The notes under the pieces are model-generated. The model ran no database searches. It was given only the letters and a program-made list of their open reading frames with translations, and was not told the DNA's origin. From positions 99,528 to 145,866 of the forward strand of contig NW_019091392.1 in the NCBI RefSeq assembly GCF_001949145.1: a stretch of 46,339 bases of DNA. The letters are read 5' to 3'. Below, piece after piece: positions 1 through 13,900 of this stretch. A program made the position numbers and the translations under genes. How positions within the stretch are numbered: position 1 is the stretch's first letter; each line of letters begins with the position of its first letter. The DNA comes from Acanthaster planci (lineage: Eukaryota; Echinodermata; Asteroidea; Valvatida; Acanthasteridae).

Positions 1-957
1 GGATTAGGGTTTATACTGTACTGTTACACAGGGCTATGGCTGCCGCCGTGAAAAAAAAATGTGTTGGGTCGATGTTGTAAGTTCTGCAAATGGTGTGGTA
101 TAAAATTTTAACCTTCGTAAATGCAGCCCCACTAGCATATTGACCACACAGCACAAAGAAACACACATGCACGTGGGTGCATGTACGACGCCCATGACGG
201 AAGTTCAGATTTCATGCGACACCGACCACGAGGAACGTTCAGCATGGTGTTGATGTACATGTACGGTGTGCAGTGTGGCTGCCGATGTGTGGTGCACAAT
301 GTATGTACTACAGGTATGTAGGCTACGTGTAGCTATAGTATGTACATGTACATGTACATGGGAAAATGCAGGACTATTAACTGCATTTTTGTCTAGATTT
401 TCTTGACGGGAAATCTGCATTATGTAAGATAATTCTGAGCCATACTATCATAATTACATTGTACATCAGCATGTTTTGTGTGTATCGGGCAGAAATAACA
501 TTCCCTTTAATAAATGTGCTCCAAGGCTGCTCTGGTGGAATTGGCGGGCAGAGCTGTTAACTATTCTCCAAATAACCTGCAAGGAAGGCATTGTAGCAGG
601 TGTTGTGGAGCACTCAAACCGTAGGTACACATGTATGCAGATACCTCAGATCATCCACTGCAGCCAACTTCACCTTCAGCCGTCTAGACTGCGTCTTGCC
701 ACTGAATGTAGATGACCGAGGCAGAGAGAGTGATGATGGCTCTGCGCAAACCATCTTCACTATAATCTCCAAAATGCCCTGGTGTCTTTTACACTCACAT
801 GCTGACATCAGTACATAAGTCCTGCGGTGATGGGCGAGTGATGAAGGCAGCAGGTGAGGAATACGCTGGCAGCTGTTAGTCACGGACCTACACACAGGTG
901 GCCCAGGACACAGAAAAGGTGCACTAAACATTGTCTGCTTCAGGAACTGAGTACCAG
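1..957. other. Non-coding sequence upstream of the LINE relic
   Basis: TACATG-type simple repeats (320-360) and unassigned sequence. From about 700 to 957 it may be the 5' untranslated part of the LINE. No DCAF6 first exon was recognised. Confidence 0.5.
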
Positions 958-2950
958 AGTGTAGGACAGCCTTGCTTGGTCGGGAACTAAGCACAACATA
1001 GACATAACTGCCCTAAGTGAGACACGCTTTGCTAGTGAGGGTCAGCTTACTGAGATCGGCGCAGGCTACAGCTTTTTCTGGATTGGGAGAGCTGATAATG
1101 AGGAATGCCACGAAGCTGGAGTTGGCTTGGCCATCAAACGAGATATCACTGACAAACTGGTTAACCTGCTAAAGGGCATCAGTGACCACCTTATGACCCT
1201 GAGGATTCCTCTGGTTTTGCTATGTCATGCTACCCTCATTAGTGCGTACACACCTACAATGAGAAATTTAGATGAAGCAAAACAAAAGTTCTATGAGGAT
1301 CCGTCAGAGACCATCAGTGCAGTGCCAAAGGGTGACAAACTTATATTACTTGGTGACTTCAATGCATCTGTTGGGCACCATGCTTGGAAAGGAGTGCTTG
1401 GTAGACAAGGCATAGGCAAGTTTAACAGCAATGGAACCTTACTCCTGAACCTACATGTACATGTATGTGCAGCCAACAGCCTCGTCATTAGCAACACCAT
1501 GTTCAGGTGGCCAGATAAGTTAAAAACAACATAGATGCATCCTCGATCCAAACATTGGCACTTGATCGACTGTGTAATTGTTTGCCAGAAAGATCTGAAA
1601 GATGTAAAAATCACTAGAGTATTGAGAGGTGTAGAATGATAAACTGATGATAGTCTAGTGCGAGCAAAGCTATAGCTTGTGATTGCCAACAAGTGCCGGT
1701 CACAGTTAGCCAAGCTTCCTAGGAAGCTAAACACTGTGAAGCTAAATGACACAGCCATAAAGAGTCGGTTGACTGCTTCACTTGCGGATAAGCTTGGCTG
1801 CCTCAAACACACCGTTCCAGTCGATATAGAAAGAACCTGGTCTGACTTCAGAGACTGTGTGTATGAGACATCTGTTGAAGTTCTTGGCAAGCAGCAACGT
1901 CAGCACCAAGATTGGTTTGGCCAAAATGATACTGCGATAGAAAGGCTCCTTGCTGAAAAACATGCAGCTCATCAGAACTGTCTTAATGACCCAACCTCTG
2001 TATCTAAGCGTGATACCTGTAAGAAGCTGCAGAGGTCTGTGCTGTCAGAACTGAGGAACATGCAAGATACATGGTGGAAAGACAAGGCCAAAGATGTACA
2101 AGGTTACTCTGACTCACATAACATGAAGAACATTTATGCCTCTCTGAGGTCAGTGTATGGCCCTGTCTCCAATGGGCCCACCCCAATGTTGAGTGCTGAT
2201 GGAGGGACACTCCTAACTGACACAGATCAAATACTGAAGCGATGGGTTGAACACTGACGGAGTCCTCAATCATATATCTCATATCACCCAATATATACGG
2301 ATAATTCTACATCATGTATCTAGACTAGGCTGCCCACAAAGTTCCTGGAGATGCTCCAACAGTTCCACTCTGGTATGATGGCCAGGGTAGCTTACAACGA
2401 CTCGATGTTGGACCCTTTTCCTGTCTTTAATGGTGTCAAGCAGGTTGGAAACTTGTACCAATCCTGTTTAGTATCCTGTTCACTGCAGTGTTGTACGAGG
2501 CTTCAACTTGTCTGAATACATGTGTCCATTTACAATTTCGCGGACAGATGGGAAGTTATTTAATCTCAGAAGATTCAAAGCCCAAACTAAACTGTTCAAT
2601 GTACTGGTCCGTGAGTTGCTGTATGCAGATGACTGTGCCCTTGTAGCCCATACTGAAGAGGACCTTCAGGTAATGGGCTTACCATCAGCCTTAAAAAGAC
2701 CGAGGTGATGTTTCAACCACCTCCTGGCCATTAACTACATGTATATCCCACCATCCATCACCCTTAGCAGCACAAAGCTCAATGCAGTAGAACAGTTCAC
2801 TTCAGCAAATATCGATGCTGAAGTGAATTTGGTGGCCTTCGACAGAAAATGTGGAACAAAAGGGGTATAAAACTGGAAACAAAGCTCAATGTCAAGAGCT
2901 ACCATTTTGACCTCCTTACTATATGGCATGTTCTTCATAAAATGGACCAA
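958..2950 (+). mobile_element. Decayed non-LTR retrotransposon (AP endonuclease, linker and RT)
   Basis: Plus-strand fragments in shifting frames form one LINE. About 958-1540 is endonuclease: ITALSETRF, then VGLAIKRDI, SAYTPTM and LLGDFNASVG (the GDFNA motif). About 1679-2257 is the linker (KNIYASLRSVYGP, LSADGGTLLTD, ILKRWVEH). About 2340-2700 is RT palm and thumb (FHSGMMARV, FPVFNGVKQ, DGKLFNLRRF, ELLYADDCAL with the ADD catalytic pair). About 2800-2950 is a weak thumb or C-terminal remnant. A stop after 1532, frameshifts and a deletion near 2260-2335 that removes the first RT blocks make it inactive. The clade was not determined. Confidence 0.85.
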
Positions 2951-4896
2951 AATGCAACCTCGGCTGTCATTTTTCAAAACTTCTAAAAGAGTGACTTTGA
3001 TCATGTAAAATACAAATTACCACCTTCAGATTTTTTAAAATGATTATATGGGGATACTTACATGTAGGCATAATATGTACTTACATGTATGGTGGACATT
3101 TGGTTGGCAACCAGTGCAAATCAAATCAAGTTGAATTCATTTAAAGTTTTACGTCAAAGTGTTTACACCAGAGGACTTGATTTCAAAACTTCTCTCAACA
3201 AGAAGGAGAATTTGGTATATTTTTTGGCGGATGTATTTTAAAGCACGTAAGAAATAACTTTAAAAAAATATAAGCCACAAAAAAGAGCACAAAATTGATG
3301 GAAAATGATGAGAAAAGTTTGGCTCTCTTCATTCTCTTACTGTTGATAATCACTCTCACTTTACCAACATATTTGGCAGGTCTTGTATATTTTGACTGCC
3401 AAAAATTATCCTTAAGTTTGGCTGCATCAAAAATTTGTAATGAGTACAATATGTTCGCTGTGAACGTTATATTTGACAGAATTTTGATCACGTTCGATAA
3501 TTTTGACAGAAACTGCATAATGTTCGAGAATGCCGAAAAGGCTGTCACATGTACATGTAGTGCTCGAAAATTCCATGCGCGATTTTCATTTTGCCAATTT
3601 TTTTGGAGATAACCCCGCTGAAAATAAAATTAAAATTAACATCCCTGAGCATTAGATTTTCATCCTGAACCGTACTTTATGTCTTGAACGTTTTTTTTTT
3701 GCGAACGTTATTCAGAATGATGGATTTTCTTTTGAGAAAAATTGTTCCGAAGAGAAAAATCGTGGAGTGTCTCCATTCCGTGGAGGGGTTCATGAATATC
3801 GAATAAAAAAGAGGGCGCACTATCTGGGTTGATGTCAAAGGTCAAAAAGGCCACGATGCAGCAAAATGTTTCTCTAATGTCACCTCAAGAGATTGATGGA
3901 AGCCTCAAAATTGCCACGATCGGTATTTTGGACTGCGTTTTGGGAACATACTTGAAGAAAATGTGATTGGTCCTGTCGTAAAAGGATGATGGTTTGGCGG
4001 TGCTTTTTTGCACTCTTTTTTAAAGCTTGTGTTGTACAATGTACAATGTACATCGATATATGGATTTACTCGCTTTTTTGCAGTCAATTTTTTTTACACT
4101 AATGACAGAATCGAATCGAATACATGTGTACCATACATGTACATGTATATAGCCCTGGCGTTCCATGTACTGTATGTACCGGTACTATCGGGTACGTGTG
4201 AACCACATGGACATGTACACTGCCATGTAAATGTACGTACATGTCAGTACATGTGTGTTTGTATGTGCATAACTGGCTGTAGGTCTTTGTGTAGTGTCAT
4301 GCACAGTATGGTGAACATTGGATTTGGATTTGTGCACCTGAAATGTGTATGTACACATGTACATGTAGATAGCGCTGCATAGACTGGGTCGAAAATAACT
4401 CTATAACATAGCAGTGCAGAGCTACATGTAACTATATGTAGCAGTACAGTGTCTATCATGGCTCCAAAAAAAAAGCTAGAAACCAAGTTTGACCAAATCC
4501 ACTTTTTTATCCTACCCATTCAGTAAAAGAACTCCGTAAACACAGCATTCCTCAAACAATATACAGTATTCCTCAAAGAAAGTTAAGAAGGTACACATGT
4601 AAATGTACATGTACACTGTAATCCATGGTAGAGCTCCAACCCAGGGCCCTTTGGAATATGAGTTTAACGTTCAACAGAGGTGAAATGCCAGGCATGGGTT
4701 CTTGCAAATGTTAAAGTCAATTGTTACATGTACATACTGTATCACCACTTTCATGACCAGATAGATGTATCTGAAAAAACTGAAAGAGAAGTACTTGTAC
4801 ACTGTACCTCTAATTAGGTAGAAACACACAAAGAACATTTTTACATCGGTAAATATTAAGATATACACCGTACCTTTACATGTGCATTTGTTACAG
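2951..4896. other. Intron or upstream sequence, no gene seen
   Basis: AT-rich sequence with a TACATG-rich stretch at 4120-4370. Short open frames show only simple-sequence peptides (His/Val/Cys/Tyr) and no family motif. Confidence 0.6.
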
Positions 4897-4958
4897 GAAG
4901 CACAGATTTTATGCAGAGATTGAAACTGGAAGCCAAGCTGGATATTCACAGAGGATGT
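4897..4958 (+). CDS. DCAF6: DCAF6 exon a (N-terminal)
   Basis: Acceptor ttacag and donor gtaagt flank an open segment reading [20 protein letters not shown]. It begins with two bases that finish a codon (probably Gly) and ends in phase 0. The segment precedes the first WD40 blade in DCAF6 proteins, where the human counterpart contains IQRLKLEA. The upstream exon with the start codon is not recognisable in the first 4.9 kb. Confidence 0.9.
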
Positions 4959-7900
4959 GTAAGTACATGTATTGAACCAGTTCACAAGCACTGAAAAGGC
5001 CCCATCAGCCTTGTGCACTAGTTTCGGAGAGTTCTCAATGAAAGTTGAATCACAAATAAAATCAAAGTATCCTGTGACTTGTCCTTGAGCCATTGCTTAA
5101 AAAATCATCTGCAACATCCGCTGCATTTACATGTACACTGTTTTCCTTCGCTGAATCAGAATTGTAATACTTGTATGTGGGCCAAGAACCATTCTGTAGT
5201 GCTGGAGCCATAATGGTGCTTGTACATGTACATGTACTTTACCAAAGTTGGCAACGGTAAGATGGCAAACGTTGTTCAACACTAGCGAAATATTTACACA
5301 GATTTGTTCAGCATACTGGATTATTCAATGTAGCAATGTTCATCATAGTGGCATTCTTCTGTTTTATAAAGGATGGCACTTTTTCTGCTCTGGTATTTGT
5401 TACAAACTTTTTTGTTTATCATTGTTTTGAAAATCTTACACTCTTGAATGAAATATATGTACATTACAACAAAATAACAGCGTTGTGTAAAATTCTACAT
5501 GTACACGTACGTAAACTCTGTTTTCTACCTGTAGGTGAATACTATCAGCTGGAATGATAGTGGTTACAGAATCCTGTCCGGTTCTGATGACAAACAACTT
5601 TGTATTTCTGATCCATACACACGCAAGAAACTTACCAACATAGCATCTGGACATCGAGCTAATATCTTCAGTGCTAAATTTATGCCAATGTGCAATGATA
5701 GTCAGGTAAAATATACATTATTAAAATTATTTTCTAAAAATCATTGTTAAAATAATTTCTCAAAGATCACAAAGAGACATACTAGTAACTTTGAGAGTTT
5801 TGTTAAAGTGCTTGCATTATCACTTGTCTTAAAGCTTTCATTACCCATAGTTACGTTACACATGTACATGTAAGTGTCTGAGTAAAATCAATGACAACAA
5901 AGTGACTTACATGGTAATTGGATCCTTTTGGTTTACACACATGTAGTTGTAACTAAACACACCTACACATGTAAGTCTTAGTGTATCAGAATATTTACAT
6001 ACATTTACATGTAAACAAGTTCCCTTTTTAACCCCTTGACGCCAGGACTTCTTTCTTAAAGCCGACTCCGAGAATTCCAGCTTCGCTCGGCCACAAAGGC
6101 CACCTGCCAAACCGCAAATTCTCAGTTTGTGACCCTGCGTGCTCTGCACGCTTTGATTTACACAGTGAAAAGGCTCATTGTTCGGTGGCATACGGTTCTA
6201 TTCACGCTTCCACACTCCCGTTGCCTCTTTTGAAAGTGGGGACTATTGTGATAACGATGCAAATACGGCCTTTTCATTTCTTGGCAACACACAAAGGCCA
6301 ATCACCATATATACAATAGCCAGGGTGTGCTTTCTTTCACCGTGTTCGTTCGAGCGTGAGACGAGAATAATTTTTACGGCGTCTCTTACGGCTTCCTGGC
6401 GCGAAGAGGTTAAGAAAGAGTGGCCACCTCATTAAACACTTTATTTTGCTTTCGCACAGATTGTTTCATGCTCTGGGGATGGTCAAATAGCATTCAATGA
6501 TGTGGAGAATTCTGCACACCATGGTGAACATATGTTCAACTGCCACTATGGGACTGCTTATGAGGTACTGTACACGTATATATACTTCAGACTTTTATTA
6601 TAGCTTCAATGTGGATGTAGTTCATCTAACTTTAGTTTCTATTTTAAAGTTTCTATTTCAAATAATACAGAAATATGTCACTTTCCTGCTTTTCAATCCT
6701 TCTCTACAATGTAGTTCATGTTAACTGTTTTGTTCCCCCATCACTGATGTACAATTTGCTTTTTAAATGCAGGTGGTAACTGTGCCAAATGACCCATACA
6801 CTTTCCTGTCTTGTGGTGAAGATGGCACTGTCCGATGGTTTGATCTTCGCATCAAGAATAAATGCACGAAGGAAGAATGTCGAGAGGCAAGTCCAAATTT
6901 CAAATACGTATCATTTCTCGGTGCTTCTTCATGTACCGGTAAAGTACACTTGATTATGTCTGATTTTTTTCAGAGTCAGAGCATAATCAGAATGCCATAT
7001 AAGACAAAAGTGATGTTAGAAGCCTTAGTACACACAGACACAGACAGGACTATATTCCAAAACGTGAATTTTGGATAATTGTTCACTGTTTTAGTGTTAG
7101 TAAAATACAATACATGTATGGTGGTATTTAGAATGTTCTTAATATTCTTGTAATCATTTTTGTAACAGTGAAATACCGGTATTATTACAAACTTGATCGG
7201 CCAGTTACATGCATGTATGCCGTCTTGTGCTTCTAGTTCAACTTTGTAAATCATAAATTTATGAAGGATTAATTTTGTAATTCAACTAGTCTGTGAGCAA
7301 TTTGATAATAGTATGCATATTTGATCTGCACAGCCTCTACTTGATGCAAAAGTGGTGGTAAACATTGTATATTTTGGTTCCTGGCCTCGAGCGTCACTTG
7401 ATGACGGATTTGGCGCGTTATAAATTATCATTATTATTATTTAAGGACACCTTTTTACAATGGACTTACCAGCAAGAAGCATCTGTGTTCATGTAAATGA
7501 ATAGGTCATGAATACTGGTACTTCCACTTATTTATATATTTGTGCCATGTTTTAAGACTGGTAGGAACTTAGGATGAAATAACTGAATGATCAAGCTCAT
7601 ACACATCGTGGATCCCATAGTCATAATTGTTGATTTACACGAAAATTGTAAACATTCTAAATATCGCCTCATTGTTTACTCTGTGAGTGGCGATTGACAC
7701 TTTCTTGTAGCTTCAAGCTGTCTTTAATTTGATTTTAGTTTCATACATGGACTATGTCCAAATGTTTGACCATCTGAATTTATGAGCACTGTTGCTCACT
7801 TGAAAATATGAGCCTTTCTTTTTACTCTCTTTGTACTCGTACAGATTCATGCACATTTGCCATTGGATGCATGAGCATGTGGGACCAAATAGACTAATGG

Positions 7901-10900
7901 GCCATCGTGTTCTGACCAATCACTGCTGTGATTCATGTCAACATACATTGCACATTTACTGTATGTGCACAAAAGTTTGACATGGGTGTACGTGCGTATA
8001 ATAAGCACAGCTGGAATATGTAGTGTTGCATTGGCAAAGAGAATTTGTTAAGTGCCCACGTGCACAGTGAGCAGAGCTTACTAGATCAGTATATTTTTAG
8101 AATGTATGGTCTTCACATGTACCCCAGGCACATGTACATTAGGGCAAAAAGTTTACCTACATCTGGTCAAACAAAACAGTTTTCTTCAAATTTAACAATT
8201 TCACTCAACAATTTCTCTTTTCATCAGGACAGACGATGTATGCATCAAATAAAAACACCCAAAGACATATGTATGATTCTTATTTATATTTACAAAAAAA
8301 TCAAAATTGTACTTACTCCAACCCAAATATTTACACAGTGCATACATGTACATACATGTAGTGTCACTTTCAGTAATTTTTTGTCACATCTCATAGTTGC
8401 AGTGGACCACTTTCTGGAGTGTTTTTGAACGATATAAAGGGGGTAAATGTAAATTTTCACAAAACTTTTTTCAGAATTAATATTTTGAACCATAATAAAT
8501 GTCTTTGAGTATTTTCAAGTGAAGTACTCGCTATGAGCATTGAGTTGTCTGACCTCATAAGGAAAAAGTTGACAAAACTACATGTATTTCAAACAACAGT
8601 ACATATTGCTACTATACTTTGTACCTTGTACACTCAAACATTACTGTAGATGTTTCTTCACTTTCGGTAGGATGTGCTTATCAACTGCCGTCGTGCTGTG
8701 ACATCACTAGCAATCAATCCCATCATGCCTTATCATCTAGGTGTTGGTTGCTCAGACAGCTCAGTACGTGTGTTTGATCGTAGGATGCTTGGAACTCGAT
8801 CAACAGGTGATTTGCCAATTTTTTAATAATGGTTCAGAAATATTTGTACAATTTCATAGCACCCTCACCCACGTATTGAAGTGTTGGACCTGCCATTGTA
8901 CGAATAGTTACAGTTTTTCTAATTCGGGAAGTGATTTATATTTGTGATTTACCTTGTGAAGGGCACTAACATTACATTGCTAACAGATCACAAAGCTGAT
9001 GTCATACTTTGCCCTTCATAAGGAATATGAAGAAGGATAGTTTTGGTCATCATTGTGTTTTATTTTTTAAAAAACATGAGTGGTAGTCTTACAGTGTTTT
9101 AGAAGTATGGTATTTTCTTTATAATTTGTTGAATACCAAATGGCTTAATTCATTAGGTTTTATTGACTCCCAAAAATGGGAAAATTTGAATTTTGCTACA
9201 GTTGTGTTAAAACATAAAGCGTCTTTCTCAAAGAGCACGTGTGTTTCTTTTTTCAAATAGGTAACTACAGCGGTCGAGGTGTACAAGGTATGTTCTGCCG
9301 TTTCTGTCCGTCACATCTTCAAAATAAATACAGTCGGCCAACATCCCTCCAGTATTCCACTGCTGGTAATGAGATACTAGTTAGTTACTCTTCAGATTAC
9401 ATCTATTTGTTTGGTGCGGATAAATCCAAGAAGGAGACAGTATGGGAACAGCAAGAAGGGTTGTCTGAGATAAGTCTGGGGGCCTCAGGAGGATCGGCCA
9501 TACCTGATGTTGATGAGGTAAGAACTAGGCAAACAGCTCAAGTGTTTTTTTGACTGCACAGAACAAACACATGTTGCTGTGTAACCTGGTTAAAAGAGCC
9601 AATGAAAGACATTTGAGTTGGAACATGTACAGCAGCCAACATACAAATGTTACTGATAAGATTCATGTCATTGAATTCTGTCACATGTACTTAATGTGTG
9701 ATTGTTGGACTTGATTGTTTACAGAATCCTGTGGTCAATCCAATCAAGCGGCTACGTCTCCGTGGTGACTGGTCTGATACTGGACCCAAAGCAAGGCCAA
9801 GAGCTGAACAGGGTGAATCAGTTTCTTCTGTTTCTTAAATTAGAAAAGGATTATTAAAACACTGTATCTTATTTCTGTTCGGAAAAAAACACAAAGTTGA
9901 TTTAACATTTTCCTTTTGAGACAAAACTGACAACATTAAGTTGGAATCATGTATGAAGAAAATGAATAGATTGGAATAAATAGAATAAATTGTAAATTGA
10001 ATTCACTTTTACTCTTGGCTTTGGTTATTATACATGTTATTGTTCAACCCTTATGTCAACTCGGTTCATGGCTGTGTGTTCATTGCGTGATCAATAAATG
10101 TGGGATAATTTCTCTCTTAACTTGTAGCTGGGTCTCAACCCCGTCTTACTATCATCCAACGTATGTCTGAGATGCTAACTCGTTGGTTAGATGACACAAC
10201 GTCCTCTCACGCTAGACGTGCAGCTGCAGCATCATCAGGTGAAGCTGGCCATTCCCAAGAACAACCATTGAGTGATACAGCAGGGCCATCCACATCACAG
10301 CAAACAGTAAGCAATTACCATTATGCCACACTTGAATGTAGCAAGTGTAGAATGTAGAATGTAGCACTTCGTGCTGGTGGCAGGTATCAATGTTGATGGT
10401 GCTGGGGCGGGATAATTATCAATTTTTTTTGTTTTCAAAATTCCATAAAAAATCCTATCTTCAATAACTGGACACTTACACCCACACGAAGGACTGTCTG
10501 GTTGCTACCCTAGTCTAACTGACAAAATCTATTGACGCCCGAGTATTTCAGCCAGGCCTGCAGCCTTGTAAAAAGTGCGGTGTTATGTAACTTTCTTTTG
10601 TTGACAAACCTGGCACAGTCCGCTACTGCCCTCTTTTCAATAGGGGCCAGATTAGCGTGCAGCAGTGCTGTGTGGCGCATCGCTGCGGTGGTGGAGGGCT
10701 TTTGTCCCCAGTGGTTATCTGCTTGCACAAAATGCCCCAAACTGTGGTATACTGTTTCAAAACAAGGCTGGATTATTTCCACTATTGAGAATGAAGAAAG
10801 TCTGTAATGCCCAGCAGCCTGGACTTTTGTTCCAAGTACGGTCTTTTGTTACAAGGCCCAGTTCCCTTTGTCTGATTTTGGAGACCTCGGCCAAGCATAT

Positions 10901-13900
10901 AAAGCATATGTGTCCGGCAAGTGATTAATTGAATAAAGAATTGTAGCATCAATCCAAGTACTCAAATGGCTCAAATTCTGGATTTTATTGGTGAATGACT
11001 TTCTGGAATTTTTTGTTAATCCTTTTCAAAATGACTGCATGCCAGAAGAAATAACTTTACAGGGAGTTGAATGTCATTACAATCTTGAAACCAAGTATGA
11101 TTTCTTACAAAAGTTTAGTGGGTTGAGTTTGAAGAGCCACAGTACATATTGCCCACTCTGCCTTTAAAAAGTAATTTCATTAATTTGTCCTTAGTGATTA
11201 AGGCATAACTTCAAGAAATTTACATGTGGTTAGGTATTCAGTCCCTATTTTGTTTAACACTTGGGGAAGCAACGTTACTAATTCCATTTGCTCAGAAGTT
11301 CCATATCCACTCTAACAATATAATACATATACTGCACGTGCACCAGCTGTTTAACATATCCTTCAAACTATGCAGCCAGTCACACTACATGCTTAAGGCT
11401 TTACCGGAACACTATATGATGACTTCAAACTGTACAACCAGTTAGGTTTGTGTGATATGCTTTGTCATACCAATAAGGGAGTAAATATGTGTTTGGCAGT
11501 CTTAAACGTTAAAGTGGGGCACTTAAAATGGCTCTGTAAAGCACTTTTCCTGCTACCGGTATCCTGATTTATATGTTTTCAAAATAACACTTAAATTTTT
11601 CTCAAATATCGCAGTGGAAAAAAAAATTATTTGAAAGGGCTCCCAAACGCCCCGCGCCAAGTGAAGAAAATTAAAAAGAGTAATGACGTCATAATCATAT
11701 GCAATGACCTCGTGACATCACCTTTGGGAGTCGCATTGGCCGTAGCGATCGACGCATCGCTATGCTAAATGCACATGTACATGTACATGCGATCTTGTGA
11801 ATGGCATGGACACTTTGCATTGGCCTTGCATCCATCTGTAATTAGTTGTTTCCCTGAAATAATAGCGAAAAAGTATTCTCCAACAGAAAGATTTAGCTAA
11901 CAATACCACAGACCTGTGTGGTGGGTCGCTGCACGGCCAAAAATCCTGGCACGTTTCTGAAAAAGAAATCGACTTGGTGGAGATGGTTGAGATTCGTTGG
12001 AAACACATGATCAGACTTTGTATTGATGGAGTGGTCAAAAATATGTTCTCACCATTTTGACGAAGCTTCCATTGATCCTTCATGTCTGCTAAAAAAGCAA
12101 CTTGGCCTAGTGGAAGGTGCTCTTCCGACACGAAAGGTACTGTCAGCTGCAGCTACAACGAGCAGCCGTCACTATTGCGAACATGGCGACGCATGGTCAT
12201 AATCGTGACATGCCACGTCGGGCAGAGCATTTCAGAAACAAGAGAGGGCCCGGGTAGGTATTTCCTTTGTTGTTATGGGCCTAAACCCAGGTATGGGGAC
12301 AGTTGTAAGTCCAAATAAAAAGCACAACTTGTGGAGATAATTTCACGGTATCCCATACATCCAAGGTGAACTACTGACCACATTCCTCCAGAATTTGTGG
12401 AGCACTTGAACTGCAACCAGCCTGAATTTCTTTAGTGATTCGGAACTAGGAAAACCACCATACTGTAGGCCGAGATATGTACATGTGAATCAAATTTAGC
12501 AGTCTGGCAGGGAAAATATTTAGGGATCGACATACCACACATTTCTTTTTTTGGGGGGGGACCAGTCTCATTCCGCGGTTTGTGTATATTATCTCAGGTG
12601 ACTTGGGCCTTAAGTCCAAAATAATGGGAATAGGATAAGTTATGGGGAGCTGGAAATGGACTGATGGGATAGCATTTTAGGAGAATCTGAAACAAAAAAT
12701 AAATAAATAAAACCTAGGGGAGGGGTGTCCGGGTGTGTCATTGCACTTCTGATTTTAGTCGTTTGTGTAGTCAACCATATTTCTTGGGGGGGAAAAGTTC
12801 CATATAAGTACAACACTTGATGCTTCTGTGCACAGATCTAGACGTACTGTACACGTATTTGAAAAAAAAGCTGGGGGCTTAGGTCCCAATTGCTTTCTAA
12901 ATAAATCTTTGGGAATTTTATTTGCTAATTTTTTTGGTTGGGACCGCTTAAAAAGTTCATATACAGACAACAGTTGATGCCACTAGATTTTACACTGCAC
13001 AGACGTGTGAAAAACCAAGAGGCTTTTGCCCTAAGTGCTTTGCATATTCATTCTGTGATTCTTGCTAATAGGTGCTTGAAGAAATAAAGCAGGACCCCCC
13101 ATCAGAAGTGTTGGAGGAGGGAGCACCAGAGGCAGAAACATCCACAGTAAGTCTGGTTTCATTTTGAAGATAATGTCATTACAAAACCTGTTACTTNNNN
13201 NNNNNNNNNNNNNNNNNNNNNNNNNNNNNNNNNNNNNNNNNNNNNNNNNNNNNNNNNNNNNNNNNNNNNNNNNNNNNNNNNNNNNNNNNNNNNNNNNNNN
13301 NNNNNNNNNNNNNNNNNNNNNNNNNNNNNNNNNNNNNNNNNNNNNNNNNNNNNNNNNNNNNNNNNNNNNNNNNNNNNNNNNNNNNNNNNNNNNNNNNNNN
13401 NNNNNNNNNNNNNNNNNNNNNNNNNNNNNNNNNNNNNNNNNNNNNNNNNNNNNNNNNNNNNNNNNNNNNNNNNNNNNNNNNNNNNNNNNNNNNNNNNNNN
13501 NNNNNNNNNNNNNNNNNNNNNNNNNNNNNNNNNNNNNNNNNNNNNNNNNNNNNNNNNNNNNNNNNNNNNNNNNNNNNNNNNNNNNNNNNNNNNNNNNNNN
13601 NNNNNNNNNNNNNNNNNNNNNNNNNNNNNNNNNNNNNNNNNNNNNNNNNNNNNNNNNNNNNNNNNNNNNNNNNNNNNNNNNNNNNNNNNNNNNNNNNNNN
13701 NNNNNNNNNNNNNNNNNNNNNNNNNNNNNNNNNNNNNNNNNNNNNNNNNNNNNNNNNNNNNNNNNNNNNNNNNNNNNNNNNNNNNNNNNNNNNNNNNNNN
13801 NNNNNNNNNNNNNNNNNNNNNNNNNNNNNNNNNNNNNNNNNNNNNNNNNNNNNNNNNNNNNNNNNNNNNNNNNNNNNNNNNNNNNNNNNNNNNNNNNNNN

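Noticed and set aside
614-994. 126-codon minus-strand frame
   Set aside because: No motif. It overlaps the probable 5' part of the plus-strand LINE and has no splice or start context.
1291-1890. 199-codon minus-strand frame
   Set aside because: Antisense shadow of the LINE endonuclease and linker.
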